Shown here: positions 50,955 to 58,620 of the stretch, piece after piece | Position numbering within the stretch: position 1 is the first letter of the stretch | Layout of the letters: each line of letters starts with the position of its first letter | Origin: Streptomyces fungicidicus | GTDB taxonomy: Bacteria; Actinomycetota; Actinomycetes; Streptomycetales; Streptomycetaceae | Length of the DNA stretch: 64,000 nucleotides | Direction: 5' to 3' | Assembly: GCF_003665435.1 (NCBI RefSeq) | Contig: NZ_CP023408.1 | Span: 496,001-560,000, forward strand | Notes under the pieces: generated by a model | What the model was told of the DNA's origin: nothing | The model's input: only the letters and a program-made list of their open reading frames with translations | Database searches by the model: none | Translations under genes and position numbers: made by a program

Positions 50955-52119
50955 CCCGGTGCCGGCCGGACCGGCCCGGCGCTTCGCCGTCGTCGGCAAC
51001 CCGGAGAACCGCAGGGTGACCCTGTTCGCCGACGCCGTCCGCGCGGCCGGACTGCCCGCACCGCGCACGGTGCCCTGGACGGAGGTGCTGCGCTCGGGCG
51101 GAGCCGACTTCGCCCCGGACGAGATCGTCAGGCTCGACTCCCCCGGGGAGAACCCCGAGGTCGACCGGCTGCTGCGGGACGTACGGGACCCCACCGCGGT
51201 CGAGGGCTCGGCACGCTGGTACACGCGGTTCATCGGGGCGTCGCGCGCGCTGCGGGGCGGCGTCCGGCTCGACGACGCCGGTGAACTGGCCGTCCTGTTC
51301 GACAAACGGCGCTGCCATGCCGTCCTCGACGCGGCCGGCGTGCCCGTGCCGTGGTCACCCACCTCGGGCCCGGACGCCGTACCGGTGACCGGCTGGGACG
51401 ACGTGCGCGCCGCCATGCGCGAGCACCGCATGCCGAGACTCTTCGTCAAGCTCGCCCACGGCTCCTCGGCCTCCGGGGTGCTCGCCGTCGAGGCGTCGGG
51501 CGGCGGCCGCGTCCGGGCCACCACCTCCGTCGAACTCACCCCGGAGGGCGCGCTGTTCAACTCCCTGAAGGTGCGCCGCTACGAACAGGAGCGGGACATC
51601 GCCGCCGTCGTGGACGCCCTCGCCCCCGACGGCCTGCACCTGGAGCGCTGGCTGCCCAAGGCCTCCCAGCGGGGCCGCGCCGCCGATCTGCGGGTCGTGG
51701 TGGTGGCCGGCCGCGCCACCCACGCCGTCGTGCGCACCAGCACCACACCGCTGACCAACCTCCACCTCGGCGGCAGCCGCGGCGACCTCGACGCCGTCCG
51801 CGAGGCCGTCGCGGCGGCCGGCGGACGCTGGGCGGACGTGCTCGCCGTGTGCGAGCGCGCGGCGGCCTGCTTCCCGCGCACCCTCTGCGTCGGCGTCGAC
51901 CTGCTCCCGGCCGTCGGCTGGCGCCGGTTCGCCGTCGGCGAGGTCAACGCCTTCGGCGACCTGCTGCCCCGCCTCACCGGACTGCCCGGCAGCGGAGCGG
52001 AGGGCCTCGACACCTACGCGGCCCAGGTCGCGGCGGCCCTGCGCCACGCCGCCGGCCCGGCCCGCCCGCACCACCGGCACCACTCGCACAGAACGGGAAC
52101 CGTCCATGTCAGCGCCTGA
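50935..52119 (+). CDS. STM4014-family ATP-grasp-like protein
   Basis: This 394-aa protein has ATP-grasp features: a preATP-grasp N-domain (RFAVVGNPENRRVTLFADAVRAAG), the ATP-binding RLFVKLAHGSSASGVLAVEA near residue 170, RPTSTTPLTNL-like strands, and VDLLPAVGWRRFAVGEVNAFGDLLP near residue 325, whose Glu and Asn should bind Mg-ATP. The family joins a carboxylate to an amine or thiol via acyl phosphate, often on peptides. ATG 50935 overlaps the previous gene; GTG 50959, with GGGGAG 7 nt upstream, is an equally plausible start. A His-rich tail (HHRHHSHR) may bind metal. Confidence 0.8.
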   Translation: MSRSGSDPVPAGPARRFAVVGNPENRRVTLFADAVRAAGLPAPRTVPWTEVLRSGGADFAPDEIVRLDSPGENPEVDRLLRDVRDPTAVEGSARWYTRFIGASRALRGGVRLDDAGELAVLFDKRRCHAVLDAAGVPVPWSPTSGPDAVPVTGWDDVRAAMREHRMPRLFVKLAHGSSASGVLAVEASGGGRVRATTSVELTPEGALFNSLKVRRYEQERDIAAVVDALAPDGLHLERWLPKASQRGRAADLRVVVVAGRATHAVVRTSTTPLTNLHLGGSRGDLDAVREAVAAAGGRWADVLAVCERAAACFPRTLCVGVDLLPAVGWRRFAVGEVNAFGDLLPRLTGLPGSGAEGLDTYAAQVAAALRHAAGPARPHHRHHSHRTGTVHVSA

Positions 52120-52999
52120 ACCGACACCCGCGCCCCCGGCGCGCACCCCGCGGGGAGCCGCCCCTGAGGGCGACCCGGACATGAACGAGATCGTCGGCAG
52201 CCACGACATCCTGCTCGTCACCCTCGACACACTGCGCTTCGACGTCGCCGCCGAACTCGCCGCCGCCGGGCGCATCCCGAACCTGGCCCGTCATCTGCCC
52301 GGCGGCCGCTGGGAGCGGCGGCACGCCCCCGGCAGCTTCACCTACGCCTCCCACCAGGCGATCTTCGCCGGATTCCTGCCGACGCCCGCCGCCCCCGGCC
52401 CGCATCCGAGGCTGTTCGCGGCCCGCTTCGCCGGCAGCGAGACCACGGCAGGGCGCACCTTCGTGTACGACACCCCGGACCTGGTGTCCGGGCTCGCCGG
52501 GGAGGGCTACCGCACGGTGTGCGTCGGCGGGGTCGGCTTCTTCAACAAACAGGGCCCGCTTGGCTCGGTGCTGCCCGGCATGTTCCAGGAGTCCCACTGG
52601 GAGCCGGAGTTCGGCGTCGCCTCGCCCACCTCGTTCGAGGCGCAGGTCACCCGCGCCGAACACGTCGTACGCGAACTGCCCCGCGAGCAGCGTCTGTTCC
52701 TCTTCCTCAACGTCGCCGCGCTGCACCAGCCCAACTGGTTCCACCGGCCGGGCGCGACCCGCGACGACGGCGACACCCGTGCCACCCACGCCGCCGCCCT
52801 GGAGTACGTGGACCGGCACATCGGCCGGCTGTTCGCCGCCGCGAGCAGCCGGCGCCGCTGCTTCGCCGTCGTCTGCTCCGACCACGGAACCGCCTACGGC
52901 GACGACGGCTACACCGGACACCGCATCGGCCACGAGTCCGTGTGGACCGTGCCCTACGCCCACTTCTTCCTTGACCACACAGCCGAGGCCGCCCGATGA
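52106..52999 (+). CDS. STM4013/SEN3800-family hydrolase (alkaline phosphatase superfamily)
   Basis: This 297-aa protein shows the alkaline phosphatase/sulfatase core: DILLVTLDTLRFDVA (metal-binding Asp), RRHAPGSFTYASHQAIFAGFLP with the nucleophile-region Thr/Ser, VNVAALHQP-like metal ligand strand (FLNVAALHQPNWF), and VVCSDHGTAYGDDGYTGHRIGHESVWTVPY giving the second Asp-His pair and distal His. The first 25 residues are Pro/Ala-rich; an internal ATG at 52181 is possible. It should hydrolyse a phosphate or sulfate ester or transfer a phospho group. It overlaps genes on both sides. Confidence 0.83.
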   Translation: MSAPEPTPAPPARTPRGAAPEGDPDMNEIVGSHDILLVTLDTLRFDVAAELAAAGRIPNLARHLPGGRWERRHAPGSFTYASHQAIFAGFLPTPAAPGPHPRLFAARFAGSETTAGRTFVYDTPDLVSGLAGEGYRTVCVGGVGFFNKQGPLGSVLPGMFQESHWEPEFGVASPTSFEAQVTRAEHVVRELPREQRLFLFLNVAALHQPNWFHRPGATRDDGDTRATHAAALEYVDRHIGRLFAAASSRRRCFAVVCSDHGTAYGDDGYTGHRIGHESVWTVPYAHFFLDHTAEAAR

Positions 53000-54357
53000 C
53001 CACCGCCCCCGCCGCCACGGACGCCCCGGAGAGCCCGTACCGGAGCTACGTCTACGCCTACCCGCACAAGACCGCCTACCGCCGGCTCGCCGACCGCCCC
53101 CGCCTGGACGCCCTCTGGGCCGGCGAAGCCAAGGACGCCCTCTCCCTCTATCTGCACATCCCGTTCTGCGAGGTCCGCTGCGGGTTCTGCAACCTGTTCA
53201 CCCGCATCGGCGCCCCCGACGGCCTGACCGGCGCCTATCTCGACGCCCTCGACCGGCAGGCGACGGCGGTGCGGGAGGCGCTGGGGGAGCGGACACCGGT
53301 GCGGTTCGCGACCGCGGCCTTCGGCGGCGGCACCCCCACCTTCCTCACCGCCGCCGAACTGGAACGGCTGTGCGACATTGCGGAGCGCCGGATGGGCGCC
53401 GACCTGCGCGCGGTCCCGCTGTCCGTGGAGGCCTCACCGGCCACGGCCACCGCCGACCGCCTCGGCGTCCTGGCCGAGCGGGGCACCACCCGCCTGAGCC
53501 TGGGCGTGCAGAGCTTCGACGACACCGAGGCCCGGGCCGCCGTACGGCCGCAGCGCCGCGCCGACGTCGAGGCGGCCCTCGGCCGGGTCCGCGACGCCCG
53601 GATCCCCGTCCTCAACATCGACCTGATCTACGGCATCGACGGGCAGACCGAGCACACCTGGCTGCGCTCCCTGGACGCGGCCCTCGCCTGGCGCCCCGAG
53701 GAGCTCTACCTCTACCCCCTCTACATCCGCCCCCTCACCGGCCTCGGCCGCCGCGCGGGCGACCCCGACCCGGCCTGGGACGCACAGCGGCTGCGCCTGT
53801 ACCGCGCGGGCCGCGACCACCTCCTCGCCCACGGCTACGAGCAGCGGTCCATGCGCATGTTCCGCCGCGCGGACGCCCCGCCGCAGGGCGCGGACGACTA
53901 CGCCTGCCAGACCGACGGCATGATCGGGCTGGGCTGCGGCGCCCGCTCGTACACCGCGGAGCTGCACTACTCCTTCGACTACGCCGTAGACATGCACGAG
54001 ATCCGCGGCATCGTCGACGACTACGTCGCCCGCCCGGCCGCCGACTTCGCCCACGCCGAGTACGGCCGCCGCGTCGACGCCGGCGAGGCCCGCCGCCGGC
54101 ACCTGCTGCAGTCCCTGCTCCAGGCGGACGGCCTCGAAGTCGCCGACTACCGCGCCCGGTTCGACGGCCGCACCCCCCTGGAGGACTTCCCGGCCGAACT
54201 GGCCCGCTTCGCCGGCCGCGGCTGGCTGCACGACGCTGGCCCGGACGCCGCGCTGCTGCGGCTGACCCCCGAGGGCCTGGCCCACTCCGACGCCATCGGC
54301 CCGGAGCTGTTCTCCCCGGCGGTGCGGGCCGCCATGGCCGCCTACGAGCGCAAGTGA
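52996..54357 (+). CDS. STM4012-family radical SAM protein (HemN-like)
   Basis: This 453-aa protein has a HemN-like layout. The radical SAM cluster is C58-x3-C62-x2-C65 in PFCEVRCGFCNLFTR, followed by the SAM-binding FGGGTPTFL near residue 112, SLGVQSFDD and DLIYGIDGQTEHTW. A C-terminal winged-helix-like domain (about 360-450) ends AAMAAYERK. HemN relatives work anaerobically or in oxygen-limited cells to abstract a hydrogen with 5'-deoxyadenosyl radicals. The 4-bp ATGA overlap with the hydrolase gene indicates coupling. It is not a coproporphyrinogen oxidase by context. Confidence 0.88.
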   Translation: MTTAPAATDAPESPYRSYVYAYPHKTAYRRLADRPRLDALWAGEAKDALSLYLHIPFCEVRCGFCNLFTRIGAPDGLTGAYLDALDRQATAVREALGERTPVRFATAAFGGGTPTFLTAAELERLCDIAERRMGADLRAVPLSVEASPATATADRLGVLAERGTTRLSLGVQSFDDTEARAAVRPQRRADVEAALGRVRDARIPVLNIDLIYGIDGQTEHTWLRSLDAALAWRPEELYLYPLYIRPLTGLGRRAGDPDPAWDAQRLRLYRAGRDHLLAHGYEQRSMRMFRRADAPPQGADDYACQTDGMIGLGCGARSYTAELHYSFDYAVDMHEIRGIVDDYVARPAADFAHAEYGRRVDAGEARRRHLLQSLLQADGLEVADYRARFDGRTPLEDFPAELARFAGRGWLHDAGPDAALLRLTPEGLAHSDAIGPELFSPAVRAAMAAYERK

Positions 54358-54368
54358 GACCACCGCCG

Positions 54369-55217
54369 ATGGACCTGACCCTCCTGTACCGGGGCCCGCT
54401 GGCCTCCTGCGACTACGACTGCCCCTACTGCCCGTTCGCCAAGCGCCGTGACAGCGGCGCTCAGCTGCGCGCGGACCGCGCCTGCCTGGAGCGGTTCGCG
54501 GACTGGGCCTGCGCGGGGACCGCCGACCGGCTCTCCCTCCTCTTCACCCCGTGGGGCGAGGGCCTCGTCCGCTCCTGGTATCGCGACACCCTGACGCGGC
54601 TGTCCCACCAGCCGCACATCCGCCGCGTCGCCGTCCAGACCAACCTCAGCTGCCGCACCGGCTGGCTCGCCGACGCCGACCCGGACACCCTCGCCCTGTG
54701 GTGCACGTACCACCCGGGCCAGACCCCCTACGACCGCTTCCTCGCCAAGTGCCGCGAACTGGACCACCTCGGCGTCCGGTTCAGCGTGGGCGTCGTCGGA
54801 CTGCCCGCGCACCTCGAGGCGGCCCGGCGGCTGCGCGCCGACCTGCCCGAGAAGGTGTACCTGTGGGTCAACGCGGCGGAGGGCCACACCTACGACGACG
54901 CCGAGGCCGGTGTGTGGACCGCGCTGGACCCGCTCTTCCCCTACAGCCGCCACCCCCACGCCAGCGCGGGCCTGCCCTGCCGCACGGGGGAGTCCGTGAT
55001 CTCCGTCGACGGCGAGGGGACGGTCCGCCGCTGCCACTTCGTCCGCGCCGAACTCGGCAACCTCTACGACGGCAGCTACCGGCGGGCGCTGCGGCCCCGC
55101 CCCTGCCCCCTCACCACCTGCGACTGCCACATCGGCTACGTCCACCTCGAGACGCTGCCGCTGTACGACGTGTTCGCGGGCGGCGTGCTGGAACGGATAC
55201 CGGCACCGGCGGGGTAG
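54369..55217 (+). CDS. STM4011-family radical SAM protein
   Basis: This 282-aa enzyme has its radical SAM cluster at C14-x3-C18-x2-C21 (SCDYDCPYCPFAKR). The C-terminal region (about 215-270) holds further cysteines: GLPCRTG, RRCHFVR and CPLTTCDCHIGY. These resemble auxiliary iron-sulfur clusters of SPASM/Twitch enzymes that modify peptides or proteins. The middle (WCTYHPGQTPYDRFLAKCREL) is a radical SAM barrel element. It ends the operon, 11 nt after the STM4012-like gene. Substrate unknown. Confidence 0.87.
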   Translation: MDLTLLYRGPLASCDYDCPYCPFAKRRDSGAQLRADRACLERFADWACAGTADRLSLLFTPWGEGLVRSWYRDTLTRLSHQPHIRRVAVQTNLSCRTGWLADADPDTLALWCTYHPGQTPYDRFLAKCRELDHLGVRFSVGVVGLPAHLEAARRLRADLPEKVYLWVNAAEGHTYDDAEAGVWTALDPLFPYSRHPHASAGLPCRTGESVISVDGEGTVRRCHFVRAELGNLYDGSYRRALRPRPCPLTTCDCHIGYVHLETLPLYDVFAGGVLERIPAPAG

Positions 55218-55271
55218 CGGCCCGCGCCACACGATGTGTTTGCCGCCGGAGCAAGCGGCAAGTCGGTGTCC

Positions 55272-55700
55272 ATGAGTGAACAGAGCAAGAACACCAATCA
55301 GAAGACCGCCTCCGCCCGCAACGCCGCGTCCAAGGCCCAGGAGACCACCGGCAAGGCGACCGCCCCCGCCGCGCGGGCGGCGGGCACCGCGGCGGACAAG
55401 ACGGGTGACGCGGCGTCAGCGGCCGCGTCCGGCGCCGGACGTGCGGCGCAGGCCGCGAGCGGCGCGGCGCAGTCCGCGGCCAAGGGCGTCGAGGCGGGCC
55501 GCCGCGCGGTCGTCGCCACTTCGGGTCAGGTCGCCGCGGGCGCCAAGACCGCCTGGACCGTCATCGCCAACCGCAGGCTGGTCGCCGCCGGGGCGGCAGC
55601 CGGTATCACCGCGCTCACCGCCGCCTCCTACGCGGTGGGCCGGCGCGCGGAACGCCATGCGCACGGGCCCCTCACCCGGATGACCGGCGGCCGGATCTGA
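55272..55700 (+). CDS. Ala-rich helical protein with one membrane segment
   Basis: This 142-aa protein is dominated by Ala/Lys/Gln/Thr repeats (KTASARNAASKAQETTGKATAP; AADKTGDAASAAASGAGRAAQAASGAAQSAAKGVEAG) that would form long amphipathic helices like LEA or plant COR proteins. A hydrophobic segment (RLVAAGAAAGITALTAASYAVG) near residues 105-126 and a basic tail follow. Such proteins are linked to desiccation tolerance or membrane protection, but that is family analogy only. ATG 55272 was preferred; ATG 55236 in frame lacks a ribosome site. Confidence 0.72.
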   Translation: MSEQSKNTNQKTASARNAASKAQETTGKATAPAARAAGTAADKTGDAASAAASGAGRAAQAASGAAQSAAKGVEAGRRAVVATSGQVAAGAKTAWTVIANRRLVAAGAAAGITALTAASYAVGRRAERHAHGPLTRMTGGRI

Positions 55701-55759
55701 CACCGGGCGACCGGGCGGAGCCGGGCCCCACTCGCGCGGTGCGGCCCCGAAGAGGAAAG

Positions 55760-57445
55760 ATGTCTCCGCAGGCGAAGAACCAACCCATGCGGAGGAGCGG
55801 GCTCATGCAGCACGAGCGAGCGGGCGGTCCGGCCGGTCCCGAGGATCTCGTCGACGTCGCCCGGCTGGTCACGGCGTACTACGCGCTGCGCCCCGACCCC
55901 GAGGACCCGGGGCAGCGCGTCGCCTTCGGGACGTCCGGACACCGCGGCTCGTCCCTGGCGGCCGCGTTCAACGAGGACCACATCGCCGCGACCAGCCAGG
56001 CCATCTGCGAGTACCGGGCCCGGCAGGGCACCGACGGCCCACTCTTCCTCGGCGCCGACACCCACGCGCTGTCCGAGCCCGCCCGGGTCACCGCCCTGGA
56101 GGTGTTCGCCGCCAACGGGGTGGCCGTGCTCATCGACAGCGCCGACGGCTACACGCCGACGCCCGCCGTCTCGCACGCCGTCCTCACCCACAACCGGGGC
56201 CGCGCCACGGGCCTCGCCGACGGCGTGGTCGTCACCCCGTCGCATAACCCGCCCGCCGACGGCGGGTTCAAGTACAACCCGCCGAGCGGCGGCCCCGCGG
56301 GTTCCGAGGCGACCGGCTGGATCCAGGACCGCGCCAACGACATCATCCGGGGCTGCCTTGAGGACGTCCGCCGCATCCCGTACGCCCGTGCCCTCGCCGC
56401 GCCCGGCACCGGCCGCCACGACTTCCTCGGCAGCTATGTCGCGGACCTGCCGAACGTGCTGGACCTGGACGCGATCCGCGCGGCGGGCGTACGGATCGGC
56501 GCCGACCCGCTGGGCGGGGCGTCCGTCGCGTACTGGGGCAGGATCGCCGAACAGCACCGACTGGACCTCACCGTGGTCAACCCGCTCACCGACCCCACCT
56601 GGCGGTTCATGACGCTGGACTGGGACGGGAAGATCCGCATGGACTGCTCCTCGCCGCACGCCATGGCGTCCCTCATCCGGCAGCGCGACCGCTTCGACAT
56701 CGCCACCGGCAACGACGCGGACGCCGACCGGCACGGCATCGTCACCCCGGACGCCGGGCTGATGAACCCCAACCACTACCTCGCCACGGCGATCGGCTAC
56801 CTCTACGCCCACCGCGACCGGTGGCCGGCCGGGGCCGGTGTCGGCAAGACCCTGGTGTCCTCCGCGATGATCGACCGGGTCGCCGCCGACCTGAAGCGCG
56901 AACTCGTCGAGGTGCCCGTCGGTTTCAAGTGGTTCGTGGATGGTCTGGCGGGCGGCACCCTCGGCTTCGGCGGTGAGGAGTCGGCCGGCGCCTCCTTCCT
57001 GCGCCGGGACGGCTCGGTGTGGACCACCGACAAGGACGGCATCATCCTGGCGCTGCTCGCCTCCGAGATCACCGCCGTCACCGGGAAGACGCCCTCCGCG
57101 CACTACGCCGCGCTCACCTCCCGCTTCGGCGAGCCCGCCTACGAGCGGATCGACGCGCCGGCGACCCGGGAGGAGAAGGCGCGCCTCGCGAAGCTGTCCC
57201 CCGCCCAGGTCACCGCGGACACCCTCGCCGGGGAGGCGGTCACCGCGGTGCTCACCGAGGCGCCGGGCAACGGCGCGTCCATCGGCGGCATCAAGGTCAC
57301 CACGGACAGCGCCTGGTTCGCCGCCCGTCCCTCCGGCACCGAGGACGTGTACAAGATCTACGCCGAGTCGTTCCAGGGACCCGACCACCTGCGCCGGGTG
57401 CAGGAGGAGGCGAAGGGCGTGGTCCTCGCGGCCCTCGGCGGCTGA
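55760..57445 (+). CDS. pgm: Phosphoglucomutase (alpha-D-glucose phosphate-specific)
   Basis: This 561-aa protein is close to the 546 residues of standard Pgm. It contains FGTSGHRGSSL (residues 55-65), the phosphoserine catalytic loop VVVTPSHNPPADGGFKYN near residues 155-172, the Mg-binding ATGNDADADRHG near residue 315 and the substrate loop GFKWFVDGLAGGTLGFGGEESAGAS, with C-terminal RPSGTEDVYKIYAES. It interconverts glucose-1-phosphate and glucose-6-phosphate, feeding NDP-sugar pools for surface glycans. ATG 55760 follows GAGGAAAG; GTG 55739 in frame lacks a site. Confidence 0.96.
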   Translation: MSPQAKNQPMRRSGLMQHERAGGPAGPEDLVDVARLVTAYYALRPDPEDPGQRVAFGTSGHRGSSLAAAFNEDHIAATSQAICEYRARQGTDGPLFLGADTHALSEPARVTALEVFAANGVAVLIDSADGYTPTPAVSHAVLTHNRGRATGLADGVVVTPSHNPPADGGFKYNPPSGGPAGSEATGWIQDRANDIIRGCLEDVRRIPYARALAAPGTGRHDFLGSYVADLPNVLDLDAIRAAGVRIGADPLGGASVAYWGRIAEQHRLDLTVVNPLTDPTWRFMTLDWDGKIRMDCSSPHAMASLIRQRDRFDIATGNDADADRHGIVTPDAGLMNPNHYLATAIGYLYAHRDRWPAGAGVGKTLVSSAMIDRVAADLKRELVEVPVGFKWFVDGLAGGTLGFGGEESAGASFLRRDGSVWTTDKDGIILALLASEITAVTGKTPSAHYAALTSRFGEPAYERIDAPATREEKARLAKLSPAQVTADTLAGEAVTAVLTEAPGNGASIGGIKVTTDSAWFAARPSGTEDVYKIYAESFQGPDHLRRVQEEAKGVVLAALGG

Positions 57446-57466
57446 ACCGCTACCCCCATGCGGGGG

Positions 57467-57493
57467 CCCCGGTCACCCGCGCGGTGACCGGGG
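57467..57493. terminator. Bidirectional hairpin terminator
   Basis: A perfect 11-bp stem (CCCCGGTCACC at 57467-57477 with 57483-57493) and a 5-nt loop separate the convergent pgm and small membrane protein genes. Confidence 0.78.
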
Positions 57494-57497
57494 TGCG

Positions 57498-57995
57498 TCA
57501 GCCCGCCCGCACGGCGGGGTCGGACGGGGACGGGGAGACGAGCTCCGCCGGGACGGACGTCGCCGTGGGCACATCCGCGGGCACGTCCTCAGACTGCTGC
57601 AGCACGGTGTCGGCCGGCCCCTCCTCCGAGGTGCCCGCACCGGTGGACAGCTGCGCCCACGCCCCCAGCGCGAGGGCGATCGCGGCGGCCGTGCCCGCCA
57701 CCCGGCCGACGCGGCGCAGCCGCGCGCGGCCGTCCAGCTCCCGCCAGGACGGGCCCTCCCACGGGTCGTCCGGATGCCACAGATCACCGACCGGCTCGAC
57801 GGCGGCGGCGTCCTCCCGCCGCGTGCCGCCGGCGCGCGTCCGCGTCCGCTGCAGCGCGGAGGGTTCCCGGGGGGCGGTGGCCCGGATGGCCTGCTCGTTG
57901 TCGGTGAGGAACCGCTGCCAGACGTCCTCGGGCAGCGACGGCGCACCGTCCCGCTCTCCCGGCGTTCCGCCGTCGTCCGGCCCCTGCGCGGTCAC
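57498..57995 (-). CDS. Hypothetical single-pass membrane protein
   Basis: This 165-aa protein begins at GTG 57995 with AGGA upstream. The first 90 residues are hydrophilic (EDVWQRFLTDNEQAIRATAPREPSALQRTRTRAGG; WHPDDPWEGPSWRELDG). A single helix (RVGRVAGTAAAIALALGAWAQL) lies near residues 95-118, then an acidic, Ser/Pro-rich tail. From the Lys/Arg distribution the tail faces outside. The layout resembles anti-sigma or regulatory membrane proteins but no ZAS zinc motif is visible. Divergent from the cupin gene. Confidence 0.7.
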   Translation of the reverse strand: MTAQGPDDGGTPGERDGAPSLPEDVWQRFLTDNEQAIRATAPREPSALQRTRTRAGGTRREDAAAVEPVGDLWHPDDPWEGPSWRELDGRARLRRVGRVAGTAAAIALALGAWAQLSTGAGTSEEGPADTVLQQSEDVPADVPTATSVPAELVSPSPSDPAVRAG

Positions 57996-58145
57996 GTCTG
58001 TTCGATCCTTTCGACAATCCCGCCAGGATCATTGCACAGCGGGCGCGGCCCGTGACACGGCACCGCCCAAATGTGCATGCTAGGTTCGCATTTGAAGGCG
58101 ACGGCGGACGGCCCGCCGTCCGCACATCAGGGACGGTGACCTCTC

Positions 58146-58556
58146 ATGACGTCGGACGACGGCGACTTCCCGGGCGGTGACGCCCCGCTCCCGCGGATCC
58201 TGTGCGACACGTCCGCCCTGGCCGCCCTCGACGACGGATCCACCGGCGCCCTGTGGCGGCTCGCCGAGTCCGGCAGGCAACTCGACGCCAACGTCGTGCG
58301 GGTCCCGCCGGGACACCGGGTCGGCACCCACCGCGAACCCGAACTCGACGTCCTCCTGCTGGTCCTGGCCGGTGACGGCACCCTCACCGCCCCCGACGGC
58401 CCGCACCCCCTCGCCGCCGGCGCCCTCACCTGGCTCCCGCACGGCTCCACCCGCAGCCTCGACGCCGGTCCCGACGGCCTGACCTACCTCACGGTCCACC
58501 GCCGGCGGCCCGGCATGCGCATCGGGCGCGGAAGTCCGGAAGGACAACAACAGTGA
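58146..58556 (+). CDS. Cupin-domain protein
   Basis: This 136-aa single-domain cupin has motif 1, PPGHRVGTHREPELDVLLLVLAG (G-x5-H-x-H-x3-4-E-x6-G, with a degenerate second His) near residues 55-77, and motif 2, HPLAAGALTWLPHGSTRSLDAG near residue 90. One or both histidines and a glutamate may bind a metal. Cytoplasmic. Possibly a sensor or isomerase; substrate unknown. It is divergent from a membrane protein gene and lies 64 bp upstream of a glycosyltransferase gene. Confidence 0.82.
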   Translation: MTSDDGDFPGGDAPLPRILCDTSALAALDDGSTGALWRLAESGRQLDANVVRVPPGHRVGTHREPELDVLLLVLAGDGTLTAPDGPHPLAAGALTWLPHGSTRSLDAGPDGLTYLTVHRRRPGMRIGRGSPEGQQQ

Positions 58557-58604
58557 TCATCGCGGCCACGAACCGGTAACAACGGACAACGCCCGAACGC
58601 CCTT

Positions 58605-58620
58605 TGCGGTCTAGACCGCT
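58605..58620. promoter_or_regulatory. dre-like palindrome abutting glycosyltransferase start
   Basis: TGCGGTCTAGACCGCT has the perfect 14-bp palindrome GCGGTCTAGACCGC at 58606-58619, ending 1 bp before ATG 58621. The core GGTCTAGACC equals that of the DasR/GntR dre consensus (recalled as A[CG]TGGTCTAGACCA[CG]T), and 13 of 16 positions agree. A bound HutC-type GntR repressor here would block transcription or ribosome access. Confidence 0.5.

Noticed and set aside
58069..58094. Imperfect inverted repeat AAATG...CATTT with TAGGTT in the spacer between divergent membrane protein and cupin genes
   Set aside because: Only five matching bases per arm and no properly spaced -35; too weak to call as promoter or operator.
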